Origin: Lysinibacillus sp. OF-1 | GTDB lineage: Bacteria; Bacillota; Bacilli; Bacillales_A; Planococcaceae | Length of the DNA: 64,000 bases | Assembly (NCBI RefSeq): GCF_028356935.1 | Contig: NZ_CP102798.1 | Span: forward strand, 4,340,001 to 4,404,000 | Direction: 5' to 3' | In this document: positions 16,463-26,334 of the stretch, piece by piece | How the letters are laid out: each line of letters begins with the position of its first letter | How positions within the stretch are numbered: the stretch's first letter is position 1 | The notes under the pieces: model-generated | What the model saw: the letters and a program-made list of their open reading frames with translations, nothing else | Database searches by the model: none | What the model was told of the DNA's origin: nothing | Translations under genes and position numbers: made by a program

Positions 16463-16840
16463 TCAATCATACGATAATTGCCAGGACATGCCAAAACGAT
16501 CTTGAATCCATGCAAACTGTTTAGAAAAACCATAATGATTAAGTGGCATTAATGCTTGGCCGCCTTCTAGCATTTGGGCAACAAAACGGTTTATTTCCTC
16601 CTCCGAATCACACTCTATAAAGACTGATGTTGATGGAGTAAACGTAAACTCGTGTTGAATGGCACTATCATTCACCAGCAATTTTAATCCCTTTAAATGG
16701 AGGACTGCCATTGCTACCTGTTGTGAATTATCCATATACGCTAAGCTAACAACTTCTAAATCTGGAAACCACTGCTTATATTGTTCAATCGCCTCATTGG
16801 CCTGCCCTTGAAACATTAAAAATGGAGTCGCGCTTTTCAT
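16463..16840 (-). CDS. PhnB-like VOC-superfamily protein
   Basis: 125 aa, one glyoxalase/VOC domain of the PhnB or 3-demethylubiquinone methyltransferase-like group (TPFLMFQGQANEAIEQYKQWFPDLEV at the start, FGMSWQLSYD at the end). These proteins have no proven enzymatic role, and the metal ligands usual for active VOC enzymes are not evident. The ATG follows the stop of the DUF1801 gene directly (TAG then ATG), so the two are translationally coupled, as is often seen for such stress-related gene pairs. Confidence 0.8.
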   Translation of the reverse strand: MKSATPFLMFQGQANEAIEQYKQWFPDLEVVSLAYMDNSQQVAMAVLHLKGLKLLVNDSAIQHEFTFTPSTSVFIECDSEEEINRFVAQMLEGGQALMPLNHYGFSKQFAWIQDRFGMSWQLSYD

Positions 16841-17275
16841 CTATTTTTTCACTCCTTCATAATGTGAAATCCATTGCGTAGGGGTTATTTTTGACACAAG
16901 CTCACCGATTAAATCAAATGGAATATTTTTTGCATTTGTAAATCGAATACAGCTTTTCTCCATATTTAATTTTGTGGGCACTCGCTTTGCATACTCCTCT
17001 TGGAACCAAGAAAGCAATGCTGGATCTGCATAAATACCCATGTGGTAGAGTGCAATATGACGCTTCTGTACAGCTAGGCTAATAAAAGGTAATGGCGTAT
17101 TCGGTGTCACATGGTAACCCTCAGGATAGGATGTTAATGGTACCACATAACTGACCATTCCATATTGCATTGTTTGTTCAAATCCATCTGGTACATTCGT
17201 TTCTACGACAGCAACAAGCTCACTAAATGCATCACGCCATTTTTCTTCGACTTGCTCCATATATACATTTTTCAT
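16841..17275 (-). CDS. DUF1801 (YdhG-like) protein
   Basis: 144 aa, DUF1801/YdhG fold. Characteristic are EKWRDAFSELVAVVETNVPDGFEQTMQYGMVSYVVP, the PFISLAVQKRHIALYHMG core and a C-terminal KSCIRF element. The Bacillus relative is annotated as an iron chaperone, but evidence for that role is thin, so I assign no function. The start is ATG 17275 behind GTGAGG; the frame is open further upstream to 17428, but that part reads like non-coding sequence and lacks an RBS. It is first in a two-gene unit with the VOC gene. Confidence 0.75.
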   Translation of the reverse strand: MKNVYMEQVEEKWRDAFSELVAVVETNVPDGFEQTMQYGMVSYVVPLTSYPEGYHVTPNTPLPFISLAVQKRHIALYHMGIYADPALLSWFQEEYAKRVPTKLNMEKSCIRFTNAKNIPFDLIGELVSKITPTQWISHYEGVKK

Positions 17276-17602
17276 ATTTTGCCTCACTTTTATCATGTAG
17301 TTTACTACCTTCACTCCTAGCGTAGTCCTCTTTAACACTTTTTGTAAATAATTTACCATCTCATCACTAGAGAACACAAATGAAATAATTCGATTAAATG
17401 GTGCTTTACCAGAACTTCTAACTAACAAATCACGAGGTTTATTGATTATAACAACTGCTAATTCAGCCTTCAGTTTAAATTCCTTTTGCCTAGCTTTAAC
17501 ACCATTTTACTGTACCTTTATCTCCTTTTTGGCAGCTAATAATGTACTGATACATTTTCATCTTAGTTTTGTTAGTATACTGAATCATTGAAAATTTGGG
17601 TA

Positions 17603-17637
17603 TAAAAAATAAACGCCTGAAAAATTTCAAGCGTTTA
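17603..17637 (-). terminator. Terminator of the DUF1648 gene
   Basis: AAACGC-TGAAA pairs with TTTCA-GCGTTT, with a T-rich run following on the minus strand. Confidence 0.75.
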
Positions 17638-17649
17638 CGTTATTACCTA

Positions 17650-18144
17650 TTATTTTATTTTTGCAGTCGCAATTATCCCTTTAATGATCGGAATAGCAGT
17701 TCCTAATAGGATGACAGGTAAGACCCACCAACCTAACGAATTTGTTTCACCAAGACCAATACGAACCATTTGGAATGATATAAATGCGAAGAAAATAAGA
17801 CAGAGGTTTTTCACTTCATTTAGTATTTTTCTGCTATTTAAATAGAATGCTTCTACATTGTTTTCATTCAAGCGTGCTGGATAGTTATGCATATGTGGGG
17901 CCCTTTCTAGTAGTCCCATGACAATCCATAAAAATAAACCAATGAATGGAAGAATAAATAACTCTACTTTTGAGCCCCATCGATCTACCTCGCCTACACC
18001 ATTAAAGTGCGCAGGAATTTCATTAGGTAATTCGAACCATGCAAATATAATATAGATGATGGATACAACAAATATACCTCCGCCAATATAATTCCATATT
18101 TTCTCTGATTTTGTTTTGGGTAATTTTAAAATTGGTCTATACAT
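17650..18144 (-). CDS. DUF1648-domain membrane protein
   Basis: 164 aa with four predicted membrane helices. The N-terminal DUF1648 signature is clear: a helix, then FELPNEIPAHFNGVGEVDRWGSK, then a second helix. This domain is shared with SdpI-like immunity proteins and other small membrane proteins of unknown role. The start may be ATG 18144 (GGGGTGAAGG just upstream) or GTG 18153. It stands alone, with its own terminator. No toxin or sdp-like genes are nearby, so an immunity role is not supported here. Confidence 0.75.
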   Translation of the reverse strand: MYRPILKLPKTKSEKIWNYIGGGIFVVSIIYIIFAWFELPNEIPAHFNGVGEVDRWGSKVELFILPFIGLFLWIVMGLLERAPHMHNYPARLNENNVEAFYLNSRKILNEVKNLCLIFFAFISFQMVRIGLGETNSLGWWVLPVILLGTAIPIIKGIIATAKIK

Positions 18145-18455
18145 TTCCTTCACCCCTATTCATTTCCATTACTCCTTCTACGTAACTACTATAAATAAAG
18201 TTTCAAAATTTATGAAAATTGGCTTAATATTCAATAGATATCATTAACCATCTCTATTATTATTAATATTTTATCTATAAAATCTCCTTTTTTTATCACA
18301 TCACATATAAATTGATATTATCTTCAAACTATTAATTACAGTAAAAATACTCATAATACTTTGTAAAATCCGTATAATCTGATATAAATGATATATATAC
18401 ATATTTCATTATTTTGTAACATTTCTACTAATTACTGAGAAAGGACATTTCAACT
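18145..18455. other. AT-rich intergenic region before the chemoreceptor gene
   Basis: About 310 bp of very AT-rich DNA between divergent genes. A TATAAT-like hexamer occurs at about 18374-18379, but I find no convincing sigma-D (TAAA...GCCGATAT) promoter, ORF or repeat. Confidence 0.4.
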
Positions 18456-20150
18456 ATGCGATTTACTATCTACAAGAAATTATTACTCGGTTTTTTTATA
18501 GTGATTTTAGTGCTTGTTACGACAATTGGTTTAAATATAAAACAGCTAGATTCTGTAAATAAGACCTATCGTACATTACTGGAGGAACAAACAACTAAAT
18601 CAATCAGTATTCAGGAATTACGAGTTATTGCAAAACAAGAAATTGTTAGTATGCGTGGCTATTTACTGCTTGGAGACAAGCAAAATTATCAAAGCAATCA
18701 GGACTCTCGCGAGGAATTTAAGCAAAAATCTGAAGAGTTGATGGCTACTTTAGATTCTGATGAATCAATAAAATTCTTAGAGGCTATTAACAAAAGTGAG
18801 CAAAGTGTCCAACAATTCGCTGACCGTATGTTTGCGTTAAAGGCTGAAGGAGAAACTGAAAAGTATGAAAAACTTGATAGTACTCAAGGACGCCTAATCA
18901 TTAAACAGTTTGATGAACGCGTTGAAAACCTTTCAAATTATCAAAGTGACTATATTGATAAAAAAATGGCTGCTACATCAAAACAAATTCAAGATATTAA
19001 ACTCCAAATGCTTCTACTTGGGGTCTTTGCTGTTGTCATAAGTCTGATAATTGCAATGGTTGTAGGAAGCCTAATGTCCCGCCCTATTAATGGCATGGCT
19101 AAAGCTGCTAAAAAAATAGCGGAAGGCGACTTAACAGCCGAACAAATTCGTATTAAAAACCGTGATGAGGTGGGTGACTTAGCCCTTGCCTTTAATCAAA
19201 TGGCTGCAAATTTAAAGGATTTAATTACAAATGTCCGTCAAAACACAGTGCAAGTTAGTGGCTCTGCTGCTGAGTTAACAGCAAGTGCAGACCAAACTAT
19301 ACAGGCTACAGAACAAATCACTTCTTCTATTCAAGAGGTTGCTAGTGGCTCTGAAGCCCAAGGAAAAAATGCCTCAGAAAGCTCTGAAGCGATGAAAAAT
19401 ATGACAAAGGGCATACAGCAATTAGCTTCTACGACGGCTGCGGTTTCTGAACTGGCAATCGAAACGAATTCAGAAGCTAAGAAAGGCAATGATTCATTAC
19501 ATCGTGTCATTTCTCAGATGACAACAATTAATACAGCCGTCTTAGAGTCGGCAAGTGTTGTGAAAAATTTAGATGAACATTCTATTGAAATTGGCAATAT
19601 TATTGGGATTATTACGGATATTGCTGAACAAACAAATTTATTAGCACTTAATGCTGCAATTGAAGCGGCTCGTGCAGGCGATCATGGGCGTGGTTTTGCC
19701 GTTGTTGCTGATGAAGTGAAAAAGTTAGCAGAGCAATCGAAAAAATCCGCGGAGCAAATTGCTACTTTAATTTCTGAAATTCAGCAAGATACAAATCGTG
19801 CTGTGACCGTGATGGATACCGGTACGCAAGAGGTTCAAATTGGTATGAAAGTTGTAAAAGTAGCAGAAGAAGGCTTCTCTAAAATTGTCGAGCTTATTGA
19901 ACAAGTTTCCATGCAAATCCAAGAAGCTACAACCGTGTCGGAGGAGATGTCATCTAGTGCAGAGCAAATTTATGCTTCCTTTGATGAAATAGCAACGATT
20001 GCACAAATGTCCTCATCTAATTTACAAAATGTCGCTTCTGCCTCAGAAGAACAATTGGCTACTATTGAAGAAGTGGCAGCTTCAGCAGCTACCCTTTCAA
20101 ATATGGCAGAAGAGCTTCACACGCAAGTTTCTCGTTTTAAATTAGATTAA
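18456..20150 (+). CDS. Methyl-accepting chemotaxis protein
   Basis: 564-aa transmembrane chemoreceptor. TM1 at about 9-27, an extracytoplasmic helical-bundle sensor domain (28-185) with no recognisable PAS or Cache fold, TM2 at about 186-208, a HAMP domain (209-262) and a long methyl-accepting coiled coil. The highly conserved hairpin tip [20 protein letters not shown] lies near 388-407. It signals through CheA/CheW, which are not in this window. RBS GAAAGGA precedes the ATG. The ligand cannot be predicted. It is monocistronic with a strong terminator. Confidence 0.92.
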   Translation: MRFTIYKKLLLGFFIVILVLVTTIGLNIKQLDSVNKTYRTLLEEQTTKSISIQELRVIAKQEIVSMRGYLLLGDKQNYQSNQDSREEFKQKSEELMATLDSDESIKFLEAINKSEQSVQQFADRMFALKAEGETEKYEKLDSTQGRLIIKQFDERVENLSNYQSDYIDKKMAATSKQIQDIKLQMLLLGVFAVVISLIIAMVVGSLMSRPINGMAKAAKKIAEGDLTAEQIRIKNRDEVGDLALAFNQMAANLKDLITNVRQNTVQVSGSAAELTASADQTIQATEQITSSIQEVASGSEAQGKNASESSEAMKNMTKGIQQLASTTAAVSELAIETNSEAKKGNDSLHRVISQMTTINTAVLESASVVKNLDEHSIEIGNIIGIITDIAEQTNLLALNAAIEAARAGDHGRGFAVVADEVKKLAEQSKKSAEQIATLISEIQQDTNRAVTVMDTGTQEVQIGMKVVKVAEEGFSKIVELIEQVSMQIQEATTVSEEMSSSAEQIYASFDEIATIAQMSSSNLQNVASASEEQLATIEEVAASAATLSNMAEELHTQVSRFKLD

Positions 20151-20152
20151 AT

Positions 20153-20205
20153 AAAAACTGCTCATTTTCTGAAGGTTTATTGCCTCTAGAAAATGAGCAG
20201 TTTTT
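20153..20205. terminator. Terminator after the chemoreceptor gene
   Basis: AAAAACTGCTCATTTTCT pairs with its perfect complement across an 18-nt loop; T-run on the plus strand, A-run on the other side, so it may also serve the convergent HAD gene. Confidence 0.88.
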
Positions 20206-20218
20206 TAGTTATATATTT

Positions 20219-20971
20219 CTATGTACTGTACTTTACACTTAGCATAAGAAGCATTTCAATGACGGCAGCTTCCTCGCTAGGAACTTGTAATGTAGCCATT
20301 TCACGTACCTGGTGCTCTCCTACACAGATACTTTCCTTCGCCTTCAAAAACATAGAAGCATCATTTGCATCATTTCCAAATGCAATAAACTCTCCTGCAG
20401 CAACACCCAATTTAGATAAGCCGTTCCATTTATCAATACCATTAGGACTTATATCCACAATATTTTCTGAAGCATGCTCATACAGACTCACCGGAAGCTT
20501 TTGTAGTTCAGACAATACAGCTTCTCGCTGTTCCCCTGGAAATAACACTACCTTTACAATGTCATGAATATCCTGCAATGCTACTTTTTTTGCCGCTTTT
20601 AAAGGATCTAGATTTCGATAAATTGGATGATCCTCACTTCCTGTATAAGCATAATCCCAATGACTATCTACTAGATATGGTAATTGAAAAGCGGTAATAA
20701 TCTGCCGAATACCCTCCACTATTTTTGAAGCAAAAGCTGTCACCTCAATTGTTTCTCCATCACGAGCAACAAATGCCCCGTTACCACCTACCATTGGATA
20801 TACTCTCATTGATTCTGGTAATACCGGTAATAGATCACGTATTGGTCTTGCAGAGGCAAACATCACTTCATGTCCATGCCGTCTACATGCTTCTAAAGCA
20901 TTGATGATTCCTTCACTTAACGGTTTCCCTTTAAAACAAATAGTCCCATCTAAATCAAAGACAAATTTCAT
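20219..20971 (-). CDS. HAD-superfamily phosphatase (Cof-type)
   Basis: 250-aa hydrolase of the Cof/sucrose-phosphatase-like HAD branch. Motif I is DLDGT (6-10), motif II Ser/Thr lies in MFASARP near 40, and motif IV is FGNDANDASMF near 200. A type IIB cap sits between motifs II and III. Typical substrates are phosphosugars or FMN; none can be chosen here. RBS GGAAGGAA precedes the ATG. Monocistronic, oriented opposite to the leuA T-box on its upstream side. Confidence 0.87.
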   Translation of the reverse strand: MKFVFDLDGTICFKGKPLSEGIINALEACRRHGHEVMFASARPIRDLLPVLPESMRVYPMVGGNGAFVARDGETIEVTAFASKIVEGIRQIITAFQLPYLVDSHWDYAYTGSEDHPIYRNLDPLKAAKKVALQDIHDIVKVVLFPGEQREAVLSELQKLPVSLYEHASENIVDISPNGIDKWNGLSKLGVAAGEFIAFGNDANDASMFLKAKESICVGEHQVREMATLQVPSEEAAVIEMLLMLSVKYST

Positions 20972-21124
20972 GGTGTTTCCTTCCTTTCATGGTGTTCAAT
21001 TACTCCATTATTATCTCACAGAAATTACTATTTTTAGTGGTTTCCTATACATTTCACTAAATATCAAATGATTAATAAGATACACATCGTTTAAGACAGA
21101 ATTAAAAAAAATTTTAGAATATTA

Positions 21125-21153
21125 TTGACAGGAAGTTAATATCCAAGTATTAT
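21125..21153 (+). promoter_or_regulatory. leuA promoter
   Basis: TTGACA (21125-21130), 17-bp spacer, TATTAT (21148-21153), directly before the T-box leader. Confidence 0.8.
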
Positions 21154-21159
21154 TGCTTT

Positions 21160-21435
21160 CAACAACACATTGCAGGCCAAGATTGGAAATAGTAAAAGTG
21201 ATTGTGTACTTGTAGAGAGCCGATGGTTGGTGTAAATCGGTAGACACACATTTTGAACTCGTCCATGAGCTACTCCCTGAACATAGTAGTAAGGGATGTC
21301 GGTTTCCCCCGTTAACAGGATAGACAGTGATAGCTGTCGATAAGTGGACTTTTTCTGTAATGAGAAGGTCAATTAGAGTGGTACCGCGAGCATAAACTCG
21401 TCTCTATTTTTATATAGAGATGGGTTTTTTTATTT
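21160..21435 (+). promoter_or_regulatory. T-box leader (leucine) of leuA
   Basis: A tRNA-sensing riboswitch. The AGAGAG element of stem I is at about 21216, the specifier loop reads GAA-CTC-G (a Leu codon, tRNA-Leu GAG) near 21254-21260, and the T-box bulge AGAGTGGTACCGCG is at 21376-21389. An intrinsic terminator (AAACTCGTCTCTA against TAGAGATGGGTTT, then a T-run) occupies 21395-21433. Uncharged tRNA-Leu should favour antitermination and leuA expression. Confidence 0.9.
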
Positions 21436-21499
21436 TTTTAATGACTTTGGCCTACGTGTAGATTTTAGATACTAATTACGACAAAAGGAGTGTTTGAGA

Positions 21500-23071
21500 A
21501 TGGGAAGAAAAATTTGGGTGTTTGATACAACTTTACGTGATGGCGAGCAAGTGCCTGGTGCAAAGCTAAATCTATATGAAAAAGTAGAGATTGCACAGCA
21601 ACTGAAAAAACTAGGGGTCGATATTATCGAAGCTGGATTCCCCGCTTCATCACAAGGTGATTTTGATGCTGTCAGGGCCGTAGCTGAAAAGGTCGGCAAC
21701 ACGAACGACATCATGATTACAGCATTAGCACGTGCAGTGAAGGCAGATATTGATGCCGTCTATAACGCTGTAAAATATGCAGAAAATCCAATGATTCACA
21801 TGGTACTTGGAACATCCGACATTCATGTGGAGAAAAAATTCAGCAAATCAAAGGATCAAATTCTACAAATTGGTGTAGATGCTGTGAAGTACGCTAAATC
21901 ATTATTGCCGCAAGTTCAATATTCCACAGAGGATGCGTCTCGTTCAGATTTTGAATATCTTTGGAAAACAATCGAAGCTGTTATGAAAGCTGGCGCAACT
22001 ATGATTAATGTTCCTGATACGGTTGGCTTTGCAGAACCAGAAGAATTTGGAGAGATGATTTTTAAATTAAATGACCGTATGAAAAATTTAAACGATAGCG
22101 TTCTTCTAAGCGTTCATTGTCACAATGACCTAGGGATGGCAACGGCTAATACACTTGCTGCCATTAAAAATGGGGCGGATAAAGTGGAATGTACAATCAA
22201 TGGTATCGGTGAACGTGCAGGTAATGCTGCATTAGAGGAAGTTGTCATGGCGCTAAAAACTCGTAGCTCTGTCTACAACGCTGAGACACGTATCAATACA
22301 AAAGAGATTATGAATACTTCACGCCTTGTTTCTAGCTTTATGGGCCTAGATGTCCAGGTCAATAAAGCTATTACGGGAGATAATGCGTTTGCGCATTCTT
22401 CTGGTATTCATCAGGATGGTTTGCTAAAATCCCGTGATGCTTATGAAATTGTTCACCCTGAAGATGTAGGTCTTGATGATATGGAGCTAGTACTAACAGC
22501 TCGCTCTGGTCGCCATGCAGTAAAAAATGCCCTTGAAAAATTAGGATTTACTAATCTTTCTACAGATGAATTTGAAGGCATTTTTGAAGGCTTCTTAAAG
22601 CTAGCGGATGCGAAAAAGGAAGTATATGATCACGACTTATACGTTATTGTGGAAAGCTATTATGAAAAACATGATGCCAATAATAAAAATGCCACACATT
22701 ATAGTGACCAATTCTTTGATATCGACGATCTACAAGTCGTCAGCAATACTAGCTTCCCTTCTGCAAGTGTGAAAGTTCGTAAAGGCGGCGAAGTCTTTAA
22801 AGCAAGTGCAGTAGGCTCTGGCCCAATCGATGCCTTATATTCAGCCATTGCAGAAATTACAAACATAGATATAAAACTAGTGGAATACAATATCAATAGT
22901 GTTTCACGAGGCAAAGAGGCTTTAGGTAAGGTGAAAATTACGATTGAGTATGATGGCGAAAAGTATATTGCCAAAGCAGCTGATACTGATATTCTAAAGG
23001 CAAGTGCCTTAGCCTATATTAATGCTATCAATAGCATTGTTGTAGCAAAATTAACACCTGTGATGAATTAA
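21500..23071 (+). CDS. leuA: 2-isopropylmalate synthase
   Basis: 523 aa; condenses acetyl-CoA with 2-oxoisovalerate in the first committed step of leucine synthesis. Motif DTTLRDGEQ (9-17), the metal-binding HCHND near 206-210, the GxGERAGNAALEE signature, and a C-terminal regulatory LeuA dimer domain after about 390. The length matches full bacterial LeuA. ATG 21500 has AAGGAG at good spacing; TTG 21494 is too close. The Leu-specific T-box supports leuA rather than citramalate or homocitrate synthase. leuBCD are not adjacent, so leuA is a separate unit here. Confidence 0.93.
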   Translation: MGRKIWVFDTTLRDGEQVPGAKLNLYEKVEIAQQLKKLGVDIIEAGFPASSQGDFDAVRAVAEKVGNTNDIMITALARAVKADIDAVYNAVKYAENPMIHMVLGTSDIHVEKKFSKSKDQILQIGVDAVKYAKSLLPQVQYSTEDASRSDFEYLWKTIEAVMKAGATMINVPDTVGFAEPEEFGEMIFKLNDRMKNLNDSVLLSVHCHNDLGMATANTLAAIKNGADKVECTINGIGERAGNAALEEVVMALKTRSSVYNAETRINTKEIMNTSRLVSSFMGLDVQVNKAITGDNAFAHSSGIHQDGLLKSRDAYEIVHPEDVGLDDMELVLTARSGRHAVKNALEKLGFTNLSTDEFEGIFEGFLKLADAKKEVYDHDLYVIVESYYEKHDANNKNATHYSDQFFDIDDLQVVSNTSFPSASVKVRKGGEVFKASAVGSGPIDALYSAIAEITNIDIKLVEYNINSVSRGKEALGKVKITIEYDGEKYIAKAADTDILKASALAYINAINSIVVAKLTPVMN

Positions 23072-23080
23072 ATTGAATTG

Positions 23081-23173
23081 AAAAAAGCAGTATGTCGTAT
23101 GTGAACTACCCCGTAAAAATTAGACATCAATCTATCTTTTTGGGGTCAGATCATATGAGTCATACTGCTTTTT
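23081..23173. terminator. Long hairpin terminator containing IS-end-like sequence
   Basis: AAAAAGCAGTATG (23082-23094) pairs with CATACTGCTTTTT (23161-23173), between convergent leuA and the MetRS gene. The loop holds two inverted ~25-bp segments, GTGAACTACCCC... and, from the other side, TGATCTGACCCC..., which look like the left and right ends of an IS3-type element joined together. A transposase is absent. Confidence 0.6.
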
Positions 23174-23178
23174 CAAAT

Positions 23179-24813
23179 CTAACGACTGTCCCTCACTAAT
23201 TTTTGATACTCTTCTTCAATTCGTTCAATGTCAAGACGTTCAAACAAAGGAGCTACTGCTTGAATCATTTGAGGCAATTCTACTTGTTCATGCCACATCA
23301 TTTCCTGTATGCCTAACATATTCCTTACCTTCTCTGCTGAAAATGGTAAGAAAGGATGCAGTAGCTGTCCTAAATTAGCAATAATATAGACACAGGTTGC
23401 TAGTGTACGATTACTAGCCTCCAAATTTTCTTTTACTTGTTGCCATGGCTGTTGTACGTCAAAATAGCGATTAGCCCCTCGAATATACTCAAAAATGGCT
23501 TCTAACGCTTGTTTAAAATGCCCTCCTTCAATCAGCCTGCCCGCTTCATTAAACAGCTGAACGGTTTGTTTACGAATATTGCTATCTACTTCAGCCTGTG
23601 GCACCTGGCTGGCAAAGGATTTCTCAATAAACTTCAATGTACGATTGACAAAATTACCATAGGCACCGAGTAATTCACTATTATGACTGTAAATAAATTC
23701 TCGCCATGAAAAATCAGTATCACGGTTTTCTGGCGCATTCATCGTTAAGAAGTAGCGAATGGCGTCTGCGTCATAACGACTTAAAATATACGGAACCCAC
23801 ACAGCCCAATTTTGACTAGTTGATAATTTTCGTTTTTCTAATGTTAAATATTCGTTCGATACGATATGTGTTGGTAATGCTTGCGCCCCAATTCCCATTA
23901 AAATAGCTGGCCAAATAACCGTATGGAAAGGAATATTATCCTTCCCATGGACATAATACGAAATGGTCTCTTCATTCCATAAATCTTCAATCGCTATTTG
24001 ATGCTCTTTTGCCCACTCTAGACTTGCTGATAGATAACCAGCTACTGCTTCAATCCATACATATATTTTTTTCCCTTCAAAGCCTGGCACTGGGACATCT
24101 ATGCCGTTTGGTAAATCTCTTGTTACTGCTCGGTCAGGAACCCCTTCTGCCAAGTAACGCTCCGTTAAACCTAAAGCATTATCTCGCCAACGTTTATGGG
24201 CCTTCGCTTCTGCCACATAAGACTCCAATCTACCTTGAAATTGACTAAAGGTAAAATAAAAATGCTCTGTCTCACGAATAACAGGCTCATTGCCACATAT
24301 TTTGCAACGTTTATCTATTAAATCCAGTGGGTCTAAGATTTCTGAGCAGTTATCACATTGATCTCCCCTTGCCTTTGCACCACAATTTGGGCAAATTCCC
24401 TCAACAAATCGATCGGGTAGAAATTGTTGATCTGTCTCACAGTAAGCCTGTTCAATTTTCTTTTTGTATAAAAAATTGTTAGCTAGTAGCTGTAAAAATA
24501 GGCCCTTTACGGATTCATGATGGTGTTCTGCATCTGTTCTAGTGTATAAATCATAGGTAAATCCTAAATCACGAAAGCACTGCGTAAATTCAGCATGATA
24601 GTGATTGGCAATGGCCTCTGTTGTTGTATTTTCTTGTGCTGCACGAATAGAAATGGGTGTACCATTACAATCACTGCCTGATACATATAAAACCTGCTCA
24701 CCTTTTTGTCGGTAATATCTAGCCAAAATATCACCTGGTAATAGTGCGGCAACATGCCCTAAATGCAAAGAACCATTTGCATATGGCCAAGCGCCTCCAA
24801 TAACAATTGTCAT
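23179..24813 (-). CDS. metG: Methionyl-tRNA synthetase, short two-zinc-knuckle type
   Basis: 544-aa class I synthetase. The HIGH motif is HLGH (17-20). A connective peptide carries two zinc knuckles, CPNC...CDNC and a further pair ending RCKIC. KMSKS appears as KLSTS near 333. The anticodon-binding helical domain follows. It lacks the C-terminal Trbp111-like dimerisation domain of the 650-aa Bacillus enzyme, so it may be a second MetRS of the type known in some Firmicutes to resist MetRS inhibitors. It has its own T-box. Whether a longer MetRS exists elsewhere cannot be seen. Confidence 0.9.
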   Translation of the reverse strand: MTIVIGGAWPYANGSLHLGHVAALLPGDILARYYRQKGEQVLYVSGSDCNGTPISIRAAQENTTTEAIANHYHAEFTQCFRDLGFTYDLYTRTDAEHHHESVKGLFLQLLANNFLYKKKIEQAYCETDQQFLPDRFVEGICPNCGAKARGDQCDNCSEILDPLDLIDKRCKICGNEPVIRETEHFYFTFSQFQGRLESYVAEAKAHKRWRDNALGLTERYLAEGVPDRAVTRDLPNGIDVPVPGFEGKKIYVWIEAVAGYLSASLEWAKEHQIAIEDLWNEETISYYVHGKDNIPFHTVIWPAILMGIGAQALPTHIVSNEYLTLEKRKLSTSQNWAVWVPYILSRYDADAIRYFLTMNAPENRDTDFSWREFIYSHNSELLGAYGNFVNRTLKFIEKSFASQVPQAEVDSNIRKQTVQLFNEAGRLIEGGHFKQALEAIFEYIRGANRYFDVQQPWQQVKENLEASNRTLATCVYIIANLGQLLHPFLPFSAEKVRNMLGIQEMMWHEQVELPQMIQAVAPLFERLDIERIEEEYQKLVRDSR

Positions 24814-24844
24814 TCTAGTTTGCTCCCCTCACTAAAAAAGTGGT

Positions 24845-25140
24845 AAAAAAAAATCGTCCTAATCAAATCTGATTAGGACGAGTATACCCGTGTTACCACC
24901 TATATTTACAAATAGCTCACACTATTTGTCTCCATCAGTACGTCTCCATTGAAAATGAGAGATACTGCCGCTGTTGTAACGAGTGCCCATCTCGTCGTAA
25001 TCTACTTGCTAAAAAGCTTTCGGTACGAAGCTCAAAGGTCATTTTCAAAAGGGTTCATTTACCTCATTTCCACCAACAGAGGCTCTCTACAAAATGCTGA
25101 TCCAATTTACTTTTCCTTTTCAATGCTTTTCCTATAGGAT
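24845..25140 (-). promoter_or_regulatory. T-box leader (methionine) of the MetRS gene
   Basis: On the minus strand: AGAGAG in stem I (near 25085), a specifier region GAAA-ATG-ACC (near 25040) with a Met codon, the T-box AGGTGGTAACACGGG (24887-24901) and a terminator CGTCCTAATCA-GATTAGGACG with a T-run (24845-24881). The UGGU in the bulge fits a tRNA ending ACCA. The specifier register is inferred from the downstream gene. Confidence 0.88.
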
Positions 25141-25147
25141 TGGCACT

Positions 25148-25176
25148 ATTTTACGCTTTCTAGTGATGAAATGCAA
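25148..25176 (-). promoter_or_regulatory. Promoter of the MetRS T-box transcript
   Basis: Minus strand TTGCAT (25171-25176), 17-bp spacer, TAAAAT (25148-25153). Confidence 0.6.
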
Positions 25177-25228
25177 TGATTGTCGTTAAATCAACTCTAT
25201 TTTTCGATAAAGATTAAAATTTAAGCGA

Positions 25229-25876
25229 TTAATTGAATGTGATGTTTAATAACGCTGTTAAATCATCTATTATAATGTCTGCCTTTTGCAATTCATTATC
25301 CTGTGCAAAGCCAAAACGAACGCCTATCGACTGTAGTTGATTGTCATGTGCAGCCTGAATATCCGACGAACGATCTCCCACCACTACCCCGTTCTGGATT
25401 TCATTTTCTTCTACAACTCGTTTTACTAGATCTGATTTATGCCCACTTGCAATAGATTGAATGCTGTAGATTCCCTTTATAAAACGCTCTAATTGATAGG
25501 TTTCAACAATCGCCTGTAAATAGTCAACCTGTCCATTACTCGCTATGTATAACGGATAATTCTCTGATAATGCTGCAAGAGTTTGTTCAGCATGTGGATA
25601 TAAAGCTCCCTGATGATTGCGTATTTGCTCAATCAGCTTTATATGGAACAAAACATTGCTCTCTTCACGTATCTCTATTGCATGCATAGGACATAATGTT
25701 TCCCACACAACAGGTAAAGGAACGCCCATTATTTCTCTGTATTTTTCTATCGGTGTTTCTCCTTGCCACAAGCCACTTGTCCGTAGCACATCAAATGTTG
25801 CGTCGAGCGCAGGCTCTAATATAAGATTTGTTTGAAATAACGTGCCATCCATATCAAAAATAAAAGCTTTATTCAT
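25229..25876 (-). CDS. HAD-superfamily hydrolase, phosphoglycolate phosphatase-like
   Basis: 215-aa HAD phosphatase. Motif I DMDGT (8-12), an alpha-helical cap (about 15-85), motif II in PLYIASNGQ, motif III Lys in SGHKSDLV, and motif IV GDRSSDIQAA. The cap type matches the phosphoglycolate/beta-phosphoglucomutase branch, but the substrate is unknown. It is the last gene of the rsgA-fosB operon, 15 bp after fosB, so its expression should follow the attenuator at 27509-27668. No terminator of quality is visible between it and the MetRS T-box. Confidence 0.82.
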   Translation of the reverse strand: MNKAFIFDMDGTLFQTNLILEPALDATFDVLRTSGLWQGETPIEKYREIMGVPLPVVWETLCPMHAIEIREESNVLFHIKLIEQIRNHQGALYPHAEQTLAALSENYPLYIASNGQVDYLQAIVETYQLERFIKGIYSIQSIASGHKSDLVKRVVEENEIQNGVVVGDRSSDIQAAHDNQLQSIGVRFGFAQDNELQKADIIIDDLTALLNITFN

Positions 25877-25891
25877 AGAATCACTCCCTGA

Positions 25892-26317
25892 TTAATTATC
25901 AAAAAACGTCATGTGAGGCTTTTCCTGCTTATAATAAGCCAAACGATCTTGCAAAGTTCCTGTATGAAATTCAAATTTATGACCATCTGGGTCTGTAAAG
26001 TAAATCGATTTTTTGTCCTTCTCATCTCTTTGACGCCCTGTTAAAATATTGACCTTTAATTGTAGCAATTTATCATACATTTTATTATAGTCATCCTCAC
26101 AAATAGTAAAGGCGATGTGGGTATAGGAATGATGGATTTCATTCCGTGGTATATCCCTCTCTACATTCAGGGCGAGCCACAGCCCATTTACATCAAAATA
26201 GGCTGTGCTTTTCCCCTTTACTAGCAATTTAGCATCGAAAACATTTTCATAGAATGCGATGGATTCCTCTAAATTGGATACAGAAAATAGTAAATGATTA
26301 ATATGTTGAATGGTCAT
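25892..26317 (-). CDS. fosB: Metallothiol transferase FosB, fosfomycin resistance
   Basis: 141-aa VOC-fold enzyme that opens the fosfomycin epoxide with bacillithiol (or cysteine). Metal ligands His8, His67 and Glu116 match His7/His66/Glu115 of Staphylococcus FosB, shifted by one. Long stretches are family-specific: [29 protein letters not shown] and the tail KPHMTF. Genomic FosB is usual in Bacillales. Unusually, it is embedded between an RsgA-like GTPase gene (17 bp upstream) and a HAD gene in an operon with a leader-peptide attenuator. Confidence 0.94.
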   Translation of the reverse strand: MTIQHINHLLFSVSNLEESIAFYENVFDAKLLVKGKSTAYFDVNGLWLALNVERDIPRNEIHHSYTHIAFTICEDDYNKMYDKLLQLKVNILTGRQRDEKDKKSIYFTDPDGHKFEFHTGTLQDRLAYYKQEKPHMTFFDN

Positions 26318-26334
26318 AACTAAGCTCCTAATGC

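Noticed and set aside
18145..18455. Sigma-D promoter for the chemoreceptor gene
   Set aside because: A TAAA...GATA pair exists but its spacing is about three bases too short for the consensus.
21136..21372. 78-codon minus-strand ORF in the leuA leader
   Set aside because: It is antisense to the T-box RNA, whose structure explains the sequence.
24949..25137. 62-codon plus-strand ORF upstream of the MetRS gene
   Set aside because: It is antisense to the second T-box.
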